From: a virus
Virus record (IMG/VR): IMGVR_UViG_3300036715_002244
Coordinates: 1-41,883 of that record
Strand: one strand, 5' to 3'
DNA: 41,883 nucleotides
The notes beneath the pieces were generated by a model, which did no database searches, was not told where the DNA came from, and worked only from the letters and a program-made list of their open reading frames with translations. Both the position numbers and the translations under genes were made by a program. Positions 7,806 to 15,834 of the stretch are shown one piece after another; the first letter of the stretch is position 1; each line of letters opens with the position of its first letter.

Positions 7806-8756
7806 ATGTCAAATCTAAGAGTATCAAGTGTCGGGGGGAGCTGTTTGAAGAAGATCCAGTTAGAGTATAAGGGTGCAGAGCCCACATATTCTGACTACAT
7901 TCTCAAAGCTTTTGAGGATGGCAATATGCACGAACCATCTGTTATTAGGTGGTTTGAGCAAAAATACAACACTACGGTTGGCTTTAAAGGAGAGAACCAG
8001 CTGACACTTCGTATCAACGACTATCTAACAGGCCATCCAGATGGGTATATCCCGAACCTTCCAGACGATAAGAATTCATATTTGCTTGAATGCAAGGCTC
8101 TGAGACAACGAGCTATTTTTGAATTACGAGCACAAGGCTTGCAAAAATCACATCCACATTACTATACACAAGTGCAGATTTATATGTATGGAATGCTAAA
8201 AGAAGGATATCCATTAATTGGTTGTTACTTCGTCGCCAGGAACAAAGAGAAGTTTGTTAACGGCGAGTATGACACATATGTAGAGATTGTGCCATACAAT
8301 GAAGAATTCGTAGAAGCCACTTTACAAGAAGTTGAACAAAAATATGCCGTAGCTATTGGCGAAGATATAGAACCGCCAATGCATCCAAACGACAATTGGG
8401 AATGTAGATATTGCGGTTATTTGCATATCTGTCACCCGCTTTGGTCACCACCTAAAAAAGAATCTACCATAAAAGACTTAGACTTGGAATCAAAGATAGT
8501 CAGGTTAAAAGAGATACAAATACAAAGGCAGCTTTTAGAGGCTGAAGAAAAAGAATTAAAGGAAGCAGTATTAAGTGCCACATCGGTTGGCACAACGAAT
8601 ATATCAAATTATATAGTAAAGGTAACTGAAGTAAGGTCTGAACGATTGGACACAAAGGCTATCAAATCGTTTATACCGCCAGATAAATTTAGTCAGTTTG
8701 TTAAACAAAGCACATATAAAAGATTGACTATATCAGAAGTAGAGGAGGAGCTATAA
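7806..8756 (+). CDS. Cas4-like PD-(D/E)XK exonuclease with probable Fe-S cluster
   Basis: 316 residues. The nuclease core shows GHPDG (Asp79) and LLECKAL (Glu95, Lys97), followed by a QVQIYMYGM helix typical of RecB/Cas4 nucleases. Cys13 near the N-terminus plus Cys200, Cys203 and Cys209 (ECRYCGYLHICH) match the four-cysteine iron-sulphur arrangement of Cas4/AddB. The C-terminal third (about 225-316) is helical with a coiled coil. It probably resects DNA for the ERF annealing protein. The start has AAAGGAGGAT seven bases upstream. It is not near any cas genes. Confidence 0.85.
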   Translation: MSNLRVSSVGGSCLKKIQLEYKGAEPTYSDYILKAFEDGNMHEPSVIRWFEQKYNTTVGFKGENQLTLRINDYLTGHPDGYIPNLPDDKNSYLLECKALRQRAIFELRAQGLQKSHPHYYTQVQIYMYGMLKEGYPLIGCYFVARNKEKFVNGEYDTYVEIVPYNEEFVEATLQEVEQKYAVAIGEDIEPPMHPNDNWECRYCGYLHICHPLWSPPKKESTIKDLDLESKIVRLKEIQIQRQLLEAEEKELKEAVLSATSVGTTNISNYIVKVTEVRSERLDTKAIKSFIPPDKFSQFVKQSTYKRLTISEVEEEL

Positions 8757-8757
8757 A

Positions 8758-9576
8758 ATGAGAAATAATAAGAAAGTAGAACCACATTCTTTAGAAGCAG
8801 TTTATTTAGAGTACAAACGAAAATCAAGGGCTGGTTTACTTGGATCTGTACCAACGGGGTTTAAAAAAATAGATGACCTCTTGGGTGGTGGCTTATTAAG
8901 AGGAAGCTTATATATAATTTGTGGTAAACCAGGTATTGGTAAGTCCACTTTTTGTGTCCAAATGATGTATCAGATGTTAGAAAAAGGATACAATGTTATT
9001 TATGTGACAACTATAGGAGAAGAGTGGAATTTGTCTACGAAACTGCTTTATCTTGCTTATATGTTTGACCAAAAAAAGGTGAATGGCAAAGTTGCTTTCA
9101 ATTTAACCCAAGCACGGGACAATAAATTTAAAGATGTAAAAGAAAGCGCAAAAAAATTATTGGATAAATGGGGTAAGTCTATTTTTTTTGCCAGAACAAG
9201 TAGTATGGAAGAAGTAAAAAGAGTTGTTGAAGCAGTACCAAAACCTATTCTTATAATCGACTTTATCCAAGATATGCAAATAGCAGATGAATATCAACAC
9301 TACGATTTAAGGAAATCTGCTGTCTTATCAGAAATAACCGAACTAAAAAATAATTTTTATATACCTATTATTGGAATACCTATGGATGATGCAGAGTATT
9401 ATGAGGACGATGCAACAGCTTTTTTCCTCTTAACTGAAGATGATGTATGCGATATAAAATCAGACCCTGATACCAAACCTATGGTGCTTGAGTGTATCAA
9501 AAATAGATTTGGTGAAAGAGGAGAAATTAGGCTAAAATTTTATCCAGAATATGCCTTTTTTGAGGAGGAGTTATAA
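8758..9576 (+). CDS. DnaB/RecA-fold ATPase (minimal replicative-helicase-like protein)
   Basis: 272 residues. VPTGFKKIDDLLGGGLLRGSL leads into Walker A GKPGIGKST (residues 56-64); Walker B-like LIIDFIQDM and a C-terminal KNRFGERGEIRLKFYPEYAF follow, the last being characteristic of DnaB C-terminal domains. It lacks the DnaB N-terminal primase-interacting domain, so it is a bare motor domain, comparable with small phage helicases or RadA/KaiC-like ATPases. It starts one base after the nuclease stop with GAGGAGCT. Confidence 0.8.
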   Translation: MRNNKKVEPHSLEAVYLEYKRKSRAGLLGSVPTGFKKIDDLLGGGLLRGSLYIICGKPGIGKSTFCVQMMYQMLEKGYNVIYVTTIGEEWNLSTKLLYLAYMFDQKKVNGKVAFNLTQARDNKFKDVKESAKKLLDKWGKSIFFARTSSMEEVKRVVEAVPKPILIIDFIQDMQIADEYQHYDLRKSAVLSEITELKNNFYIPIIGIPMDDAEYYEDDATAFFLLTEDDVCDIKSDPDTKPMVLECIKNRFGERGEIRLKFYPEYAFFEEEL

Positions 9577-9577
9577 A

Positions 9578-9730
9578 ATGCGCATAAAAAACTTATTTAA
9601 AGAAGTTCCATTTTTAAAAGAGGGATTTTTTGTTCTTTGGTTTATGTGTTTGGCTTTTGCAATTATTTGCGGTTTTATAAGTTTTTGTATTTTTTTAGGT
9701 AATGTTTTATTGTTAGGAAGCTTAAGATGA
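9578..9730 (+). CDS. Small membrane protein
   Basis: 50 residues with GAGGAG upstream; its stop overlaps the RusA start (ATGA). After a short charged N-terminus, residues about 17-48 are strongly hydrophobic, enough for one long or two short membrane segments. Function unknown. Confidence 0.6.
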   Translation: MRIKNLFKEVPFLKEGFFVLWFMCLAFAIICGFISFCIFLGNVLLLGSLR

Positions 9731-10095
9731 AGTTCACATTAATGGGACATCCAGCGACAAAGAAGAATAGCTCAATTATAGTCGGGCATAGGTTATTACC
9801 TTCAAAGGCATATAGAACCTATGCCAAGAAGTGCAAACAACAAATAAAAGCAATGAAATTAGACACTTGCACAGAATTGTATGGCGATTGCACATTGGAA
9901 TGCAAAGCCATATTTTATTGTAAAGATAAACGCAGAAGGGATTTGGTAAACCTAATGCAGGCTTTAGCTGATATTCTTGAAGATAGTGGTATAATTGAAA
10001 ATGACGCACTGATTATCTCTTGGGACGGCACAAGAATGGTTTGTGATAAAGAAAACCCACGAGTTGAAGTTGAATTAACACCATTTATAATCTAA
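9727..10095 (+). CDS. rusA: RusA-family Holliday junction resolvase
   Basis: 122 residues, normal RusA length. The typical start MKFTLMGHPATKKNS and the catalytic stretch KDKRRRDLVNLMQALADIL followed by GIIENDALI are clear. RusA dimers cut four-way junctions using a cluster of Asp residues. Here the usual DxDN reads DLVN, so one of the classical acidic positions is Val74; D67, D72, D86 and D93 remain available. It would resolve recombination or packaging intermediates made by ERF and the nuclease. Confidence 0.88.
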   Translation: MKFTLMGHPATKKNSSIIVGHRLLPSKAYRTYAKKCKQQIKAMKLDTCTELYGDCTLECKAIFYCKDKRRRDLVNLMQALADILEDSGIIENDALIISWDGTRMVCDKENPRVEVELTPFII

Positions 10096-10106
10096 GGAGG
10101 CTAATT

Positions 10107-10415
10107 ATGAATTTAGGAACTGCTAAAAAAATTGTTTTAAGGTATTTGCCTTGTGGAACTACTTATGTAGGGAATGGTTATGTTGTCAGGAAGAATTCAA
10201 ACAGTATCTTGTATTTGTTTGATGTAGAAACAGTGCTTGAGGTGACAAGTCCTGACATAGAAGAATTGGAAGCTCTAAAAATGAATGTTATTCAAAACAT
10301 TACAGAACCATTCTTCGAAGCACAAGGTTATCACTGGCAGTTAGGTGCTGACTTCCTAAGAGGCAGTAAAAGAGAGACAAAAAAGCTGCCAAACAAAATA
10401 GGTAATATTGATTAG
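10107..10415 (+). CDS. Hypothetical protein downstream of rusA
   Basis: 102 residues with TAAGGAGGCT before the ATG. Mixed alpha/beta composition with no recognised motif. It overlaps the next gene by eight bases, so both are likely co-translated. Confidence 0.7.
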   Translation: MNLGTAKKIVLRYLPCGTTYVGNGYVVRKNSNSILYLFDVETVLEVTSPDIEELEALKMNVIQNITEPFFEAQGYHWQLGADFLRGSKRETKKLPNKIGNID

Positions 10416-10788
10416 CTCGTATGTTATATTGCTCTCAATTGTAGCTATGTTTAATTCACATGTAATACACTATCAAATACCAAAGACACAGACTGCAATA
10501 GTTACTGCATATACTTGCGGATATGAGAGCACAGGTAAAAGGAATGGAGATAAAGGTTATTGCTTAACTGCCAGTGGTTATAAGCTGACACCAAAAGATA
10601 GTTATAAGATAGTAGCAGCAGATCCAAAATACTATCACTTTGGGCAAAGAATTTACTTAGAAGGGATTGGAGAAGTGATAGTTGAAGACACAGGAGCAAG
10701 TATCAAGGGTAAAAATAGATTTGATATTTTTATCAATGATGTAAAAGAGGCAAAAAAGTTCGGAATAAAGAAATTGAGGTTAGATTAA
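10408..10788 (+). CDS. 3D-domain secreted cell-wall protein
   Basis: 126 residues from a TTG start overlapping the previous stop; no other start retains the hydrophobic leader (residues 4-14). The 3D domain is clear: TAYTCGYESTG, LTASGYKL, VAADPKYYHFGQRIYL, VEDTGASIKG and FDIFINDVKEAKKFG, with the three conserved aspartates and the DTG of the MltA/Rpf/YorM group. Such proteins act on peptidoglycan or as secreted wall enzymes. It lies in the early replication operon rather than the lysis cassette. Confidence 0.8.
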   Translation: MISSYVILLSIVAMFNSHVIHYQIPKTQTAIVTAYTCGYESTGKRNGDKGYCLTASGYKLTPKDSYKIVAADPKYYHFGQRIYLEGIGEVIVEDTGASIKGKNRFDIFINDVKEAKKFGIKKLRLD

Positions 10789-10830
10789 GGAATAAGACAC
10801 GCTCAAAATCGAACGAGGTTGAGTTGAACG

Positions 10831-10872
10831 AGAGATGAGACGATGAATTATATGTCTCATCTCTTTTTTTTA
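10831..10872. terminator. Strong terminator of rightward operon
   Basis: Perfect 11-bp stem with arms AGAGATGAGAC and GTCTCATCTCT, a 12-base loop and a run of Ts. It separates the rightward replication operon from the leftward late operon. Confidence 0.9.
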
Positions 10873-10898
10873 ACTGTGAGCTAAAATTAAGCAAATCA

Positions 10899-10971
10899 AT
10901 AAAAAACCCTGCCTGAGGAGGATAACAGACAGGGAAACAAAAGGAGTGTAACGAATGCTTGAACCCGAACC
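10899..10971 (-). ncRNA. Candidate short RNA with anti-Shine-Dalgarno segments
   Basis: On the minus strand TTGACA (11005-11000) lies 16 bases before TAATAT, and about 75 bases later a stem of CCCTGTCTG and CAGGCAGGG ends in TTTTTT. The predicted transcript has no reading frame and carries ACTCCTTTTG plus, in the terminator loop, TTATCCTCCT, both complementary to ribosome binding sites. It could be a small regulatory RNA, or simply the terminator of the late operon with a chance promoter. Confidence 0.35.
10901..10934 (-). terminator. Late-operon terminator
   Basis: Stem arms at 10926-10934 and 10907-10915 (one mismatch) with a 10-base loop and six Ts on the minus strand, 60 bases after the last late gene. 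Confidence 0.75.
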
Positions 10972-10993
10972 CCGAATATATTATAACATAAAA

Positions 10994-11371
10994 TTATTTT
11001 GTCAACACATTGAATCTTTTAATGCAAAACTCACTTAAGTCATTTAACCAGCTGACTTTTCCAACCTTCTTTGAGAATGTAATTAATAATAATAACAACC
11101 CAGCAGATTCACTCATTGAATTCAAAACAATATATGTGTATTCAACATCTCTTTGTGGTAATACATTTGTTTTAATTCTATAGAAGTATTTTTTTTTAAT
11201 CTCTTTTAGGACTTTTAACAAGGTTTGCAATCCTAATTTAAAACCTGCCTCTAAAATAAAATATCTATGAGCAGGACTTGCAAGCTTAATTAATGATAAC
11301 TGATTGAACACTTCGTCGGCAAGGTCGGCGTATCTATCACCTAACCTTTTCTGGACAATATCTTTAACCAT
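10994..11371 (-). CDS. Hypothetical protein, last gene of late operon
   Basis: About 125 residues from the ATG at 11371, which overlaps the previous stop by eight bases; an upstream start at 11431 would overlap by 68 bases and is less likely. It is helical with a hydrophobic segment (SAGLLLLLITFSKK) and a basic C-terminal region. No family recognised. Its position after the internal virion proteins suggests a minor virion or membrane-associated role. Confidence 0.6.
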   Translation of the reverse strand: MVKDIVQKRLGDRYADLADEVFNQLSLIKLASPAHRYFILEAGFKLGLQTLLKVLKEIKKKYFYRIKTNVLPQRDVEYTYIVLNSMSESAGLLLLLITFSKKVGKVSWLNDLSEFCIKRFNVLTK

Positions 11372-11606
11372 TTCTAACCAAAATCTTTGCACCAAATATA
11401 GACAAGAAAAAGAAACCAATCGCATAACCAATCAAATCTGGTTTTAATAACATAGTAGCAACAAACACGCCAATGTTAAGCAAAACAATTAAAAGGTAAA
11501 AAAACACATTTGTAAATGTTGCCCACTTTAGAATTTTTTCTATTATGCTCTCTTGTGCTATTTCGTTTTGTGCTTGTGGCACATCATATTCATACTGCTC
11601 GTTCAT
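11364..11606 (-). CDS. Small two-helix membrane protein
   Basis: 80 residues. An acidic, soluble N-terminus is followed by two hydrophobic segments (about 32-52 and 57-74). It overlaps its upstream neighbour by four bases. Two-helix membrane proteins in late operons can be holins or entry-related proteins; nothing here decides which. Confidence 0.65.
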   Translation of the reverse strand: MNEQYEYDVPQAQNEIAQESIIEKILKWATFTNVFFYLLIVLLNIGVFVATMLLKPDLIGYAIGFFFLSIFGAKILVRNG

Positions 11607-11929
11607 AATTCAAATTCCTCCTCAAGTTTATTCTTTTTCTTCCTTTTAGGCTTTGCTTTTTGCAGTAGTTCAGTATCTAATGAAGGGAAGTCGCCTTCGT
11701 CGTCATCGTCATCATCGAATAAAGGCATTCCTGAGCTATCTTCCAATTTTTGAGTGGTCTTGAGTGCGTCTGATATGCCTTTTAATACTGGCACTGTGGT
11801 TGCTATCTTCTCTTCTTTACCTAAGTCAGGGTCATCTAATATCTCATTACCAAGAATACTTAGCTTTTCGCACATTGCCAAAACTCCGTCAGTTACCTTT
11901 ATCTTCTTGTTCTCTTTTTTGTCGCTCAT
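11603..11929 (-). CDS. Small acidic protein after internal virion protein
   Basis: 108 residues with a run of about seven acidic residues (DDDDDDEGD) near 76 and a basic KPKRKKKNK patch at the C-terminus. Predicted helical N-terminal half. It overlaps the next gene by four bases. Unknown function, possibly a virion assembly factor. Confidence 0.65.
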   Translation of the reverse strand: MSDKKENKKIKVTDGVLAMCEKLSILGNEILDDPDLGKEEKIATTVPVLKGISDALKTTQKLEDSSGMPLFDDDDDDEGDFPSLDTELLQKAKPKRKKKNKLEEEFEL

Positions 11930-11938
11930 ATCTCCTCC

Positions 11939-14900
11939 TTAGAATTTGCCTGGATTTGCATTATGCAACAAATCTTTTAGCACACTGTCTTGTCTGGCTT
12001 GTTGCATAACTTGTTGTCTTAGCACTGGATTACTTGCCAATGCTGAGACATCTATATTATACACCGCTTTTATATATCTTTTATAAAGTGCCTTTTTTGC
12101 GTCTTTTTTAAATGCTCCACGCTCTGCCAATCCAAGATTTTTAAATGCATTTGCACTGCCATCAAGAAAACTATTAACCACTGAAGGCATAACACCTCGC
12201 CTTTTTTGTTCTGTTGTTGTGTTAGTCGCCCATATTGTATATAGCTCATCTAAGACTTGAGATGAAGTTCTTAGCCTTGCGCCCATCATAGTAAGCGCAA
12301 AAAGTTCTGCGTTAGTTATAGCATTAGACATCGGGTCCTTGCTTGTTGTGTATGGCAATAGTCTGGTAAAACTTGACCCAGCGATTGGAGTTCCAGCGAA
12401 TACAGTTGTGGAAATTAAAGTCCCTAATGGGTCAGTTTTTACGTGCTCACCTGCTTGCACAAACGGCTGAATAGGTAACCCTATCTTTGACATTATAAAC
12501 TTGCTCCAATCATCCCACGCTTCGATTACAGTTGCCCTCATCCCTCTTACAGGGTCGGTAGCCGTTGTATGAAAATATTTTATAGCAGCGTTAGCAAGCG
12601 GTAAAATACCTAAAAATTCTAATCCTTCAGTTTGGAATCCAAATATATCTAAATAGATTATTTTTCTTTCACGAGTTCCGTTTGGGGATGTCACAAGAAC
12701 AGGAATAGGAATTCTGCCTAAATCCTTAAGGTCGTGCGTTACTAAAAATCTATCAACAGTGCCTTGACCAGTAAAAGCAATACTAATCGAATTAGCTATT
12801 ATGCCTGCAGTTGCGGTGATACGAGGTATAAACATAGCAAATTCAGGCGTGCCGTCCATCATACGGGTTACGTGCTTAGTTAATGTCACATACCAGTCAG
12901 GAGCAAATGCTAATAGTCTGATAAGCGCGTTTGCCTCAGGACTAATCGAATGCCATATAGCTTGCCCGCCTATAGCGTCCTGAATTGTTGTTAGCTGCCT
13001 ATATATTTCTTCTGGTGATGCGCCTGCTTTTTCTCCTTTTTCAATAATCTGCCTTACCGCTCCGCCCTTTACTAATGGGACAAAATAATTCCATAATGCA
13101 TATTCCATATCGAATGTTAATGCTTTTGCGCCCTTGCCAAGCACTTTTGCAAAACCGCCCACTCCTGGCACTTTGCCTACAATACGTGCCATATCAGAGC
13201 CGCTGAATGACCTAACAACCTCTTGCAATAATTTAAGCTCTGCGACTTCTGCTGGAGCGTTCAAAAGAGACAAGATTTTTTGATCTTTTTCAAGTTCTGG
13301 ATGTTCCCTTAAAAAGTTAATATACACTTTTGCATTATTTGTATTTTGCTCTTTTACCCATTCTGCAGCATCTTTTTCCACAAAAGCGTGGTTTATCAAC
13401 CCCCCAAAGGTTTTTGCAGCTAACTTGCCGTGCTTTACTCCTAAAGCAGCACTCATTATAGCTCCAAAGTGAATAACTGAGAGGGTTAATTTGGTTGATT
13501 TTAATGCAGCATTACCCTTTGTAAACCCTTTAAGCGGGGCCAACACTTGTGGAGTTTCACCTCTTATTGACGAAAAAAGTCTGGAAACAAAATCAGCATA
13601 ATGTTTATCTATAAGTTTTGCTCCCTTACCAAAATTAATCTCTGTATAGTGGTTTTTTAACATTGTTTCGCCTGTAGCCCTTGTATAAATGTCATTAAGG
13701 TTATCTACAAAAAACTTTTTATCTGATACTGTTGGGTAAAAAAGAATTCTAATTCTTTGAATTATCCCTTTTACTTTTTCACCAACACTAAGGGCTGCCG
13801 CTCCTGGGTTCGTCGTCTTCTGTATGTCTGACACCATATAAACGCCATCTTTTAATATATTACCTTTTTCCATATAGTTTTCTACTGCTTTTCCAAAATC
13901 TCCTCCTGCAAGAATATTATTTGTAACGGCATCTTTCCCGCCTGCTTCTAAGTGCTCAAGCCAATTAGCAAAGTCCCATAGCAATGCTGGTTGTTGTATA
14001 CTAAAATTAACGGTTCTTTGAAGTCCCCAACCATTTTTGTATGATATGCCAGGGTCGTCGAGAATTCTTTCAAACATAGTTTTATAACGTCTCTCTTTTA
14101 ATTCATCTAAAGTAAAACTCATTAAAGAATTATCATATGTTTTTAACATATTATCAATCGAATCAAAACTGGCATTAACTCCAGGTGGCATTTCTATCTC
14201 GTTCGTCCCTTGTAAACTTGTTCTGGTAAGATATTCGCCTCCCTCACCTATTGAGCGTTTATATATCATTTTATTTGCAGTGGCTAATGTGTCTAAAATG
14301 TATTCTATCCCACTGCCATTAGCTTTCATTTCTTCTATTTTTTTCTTAAAAAAAGCACGCTCTCCTTCATTTTCTACATAAGATAGCGCTTTTTCTTCGT
14401 CGCCTGCTTTTAACGAATCATAAAATTCAGATGGCAAAGATTCTTTAAATCCCCTATACACATCATTAAACGGTATCCAATATTTGCTTAACTCTCCACT
14501 GTGAAGGTCAAGAAGGTCTTTATATTTTGTTAGAATGTTATTAACTGCTTTCTTTGCTTCTGGTGTGTTAAAAAATTCATAAATATATCTTTTACCTTTG
14601 TAGCTCATTTGCTCTTCTGGAATACCATTTTTTAGTTTTAGTATCAATTCATAGGTAGCGTGAGCCATTGGTTTTGTATCAAGCTTTTGCGCTATTGTTT
14701 CTGGACTGCCTTCTAACCCATCTTCAAGCCCTCGAATGAATGGGTTAACTTCGTGTTTTTCAATTTGTTCTTCGGTAAAGCCAAGTGCTTTAGCCGCTTC
14801 TTCGTTGCCTGCTATAATATAATCCGCAAATTTTGCAACACTTTTTGTCGCAGTCAAAAAATCAGGGTCTTTCATCAGATCAGGAAAGTCATATCCAACT

Positions 14901-15832
14901 ATTAATTTAGCTTCTTCTCTTTCGGCGTGAGACGATTTGTAAAGAGCGTTTACTGAACCATTAACAAGTTCAGGGCTAATAGGAGCCACAGTTTTTTGGA
15001 ACGCTTCAACCCCAGCCTTTATATATTGCCCCATCCAACCGCCAGTAAGGTTATCAACGGCATTAAAACCCTTAGAAATTGCAAACCCTAAGCCCTTAGC
15101 AGACTTTGAGATTGTAAAACCAAAGCCGTGCAAAACAATTGGAGTGATTATAAAAGTTCCTGCTGTATATAAAAATTGTTCTTCTGTTATTTTAGCTATG
15201 TTTATTGGCTCGTGTTCTATTGCTCTTGTCCCTACATCTACTCCTGTGCCAGCCAAAGACCAACTTATTATATCTTTTGCAGGGATTTCTAATTGACCAA
15301 GTCTGCCCATAGGGATATAAACACCTGAAGTAAATGTGTTGCCTATCGTTTTGCCTATTGCAGAACCGCCAATTTTTTCTAATATAGACGCAATCCCCTT
15401 CCCCACTATAGGCAATTCTGTGACTTTACTGCCTACTCTAGTAAAAACTGAGCCGATTGCACCCGCACCTATCATAGGTCCAATAACCTCTGCGGCAATC
15501 CCTGTAGCTGCCAATTGCGTTGCTGGATTCCACATATCATTTATGATTTCTTCTTGAGCGCTTGGTGTTGGCACATATCCTGTTTGCGACCAAATGCCTG
15601 TGTGAGCTGCATTTTTATCAGCTTGAATATTCTCTTCAGGCGTTCTCACCATCATATCTATAACAGGAACAATTGGAGACGGTGTATCATTAGATACTTG
15701 AGGTTGTATTAATGCAGCACTTTTAGAGACATCTTCTGTTTGTGTTTGTGAAGATTCTGGCTTCCCATATGCTGCTTCGTGAGCTTTTGCATCTTGCTCT
15801 TCTGTTGTGTGAAAATAATAAGGGCTATTCAT
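11939..15832 (-). CDS. Very large internal virion / DNA-ejection protein
   Basis: 1297 residues, the largest gene. The N-terminus has Pro/Gln-rich sequence, then glycine/alanine-rich hydrophobic stretches (about 100-240 and again around 800-830 and 1000-1040) and long helical regions; no enzymatic motif is apparent. Size, position after the transglycosylase gene and amphipathic composition fit the T7 gp16 type of ejection protein, which extends the tail across the cell envelope. The assignment rests on size and context, since these proteins diverge quickly. Confidence 0.7.
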   Translation of the reverse strand: MNSPYYFHTTEEQDAKAHEAAYGKPESSQTQTEDVSKSAALIQPQVSNDTPSPIVPVIDMMVRTPEENIQADKNAAHTGIWSQTGYVPTPSAQEEIINDMWNPATQLAATGIAAEVIGPMIGAGAIGSVFTRVGSKVTELPIVGKGIASILEKIGGSAIGKTIGNTFTSGVYIPMGRLGQLEIPAKDIISWSLAGTGVDVGTRAIEHEPINIAKITEEQFLYTAGTFIITPIVLHGFGFTISKSAKGLGFAISKGFNAVDNLTGGWMGQYIKAGVEAFQKTVAPISPELVNGSVNALYKSSHAEREEAKLIVGYDFPDLMKDPDFLTATKSVAKFADYIIAGNEEAAKALGFTEEQIEKHEVNPFIRGLEDGLEGSPETIAQKLDTKPMAHATYELILKLKNGIPEEQMSYKGKRYIYEFFNTPEAKKAVNNILTKYKDLLDLHSGELSKYWIPFNDVYRGFKESLPSEFYDSLKAGDEEKALSYVENEGERAFFKKKIEEMKANGSGIEYILDTLATANKMIYKRSIGEGGEYLTRTSLQGTNEIEMPPGVNASFDSIDNMLKTYDNSLMSFTLDELKERRYKTMFERILDDPGISYKNGWGLQRTVNFSIQQPALLWDFANWLEHLEAGGKDAVTNNILAGGDFGKAVENYMEKGNILKDGVYMVSDIQKTTNPGAAALSVGEKVKGIIQRIRILFYPTVSDKKFFVDNLNDIYTRATGETMLKNHYTEINFGKGAKLIDKHYADFVSRLFSSIRGETPQVLAPLKGFTKGNAALKSTKLTLSVIHFGAIMSAALGVKHGKLAAKTFGGLINHAFVEKDAAEWVKEQNTNNAKVYINFLREHPELEKDQKILSLLNAPAEVAELKLLQEVVRSFSGSDMARIVGKVPGVGGFAKVLGKGAKALTFDMEYALWNYFVPLVKGGAVRQIIEKGEKAGASPEEIYRQLTTIQDAIGGQAIWHSISPEANALIRLLAFAPDWYVTLTKHVTRMMDGTPEFAMFIPRITATAGIIANSISIAFTGQGTVDRFLVTHDLKDLGRIPIPVLVTSPNGTRERKIIYLDIFGFQTEGLEFLGILPLANAAIKYFHTTATDPVRGMRATVIEAWDDWSKFIMSKIGLPIQPFVQAGEHVKTDPLGTLISTTVFAGTPIAGSSFTRLLPYTTSKDPMSNAITNAELFALTMMGARLRTSSQVLDELYTIWATNTTTEQKRRGVMPSVVNSFLDGSANAFKNLGLAERGAFKKDAKKALYKRYIKAVYNIDVSALASNPVLRQQVMQQARQDSVLKDLLHNANPGKF

Positions 15833-15834
15833 GC

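Noticed and set aside
10955-11038. Plus-strand 27-codon frame with AAGGAGTG site
   Set aside because: It follows a strong terminator, has no clear promoter and runs into the convergent late gene; kept out for lack of support.
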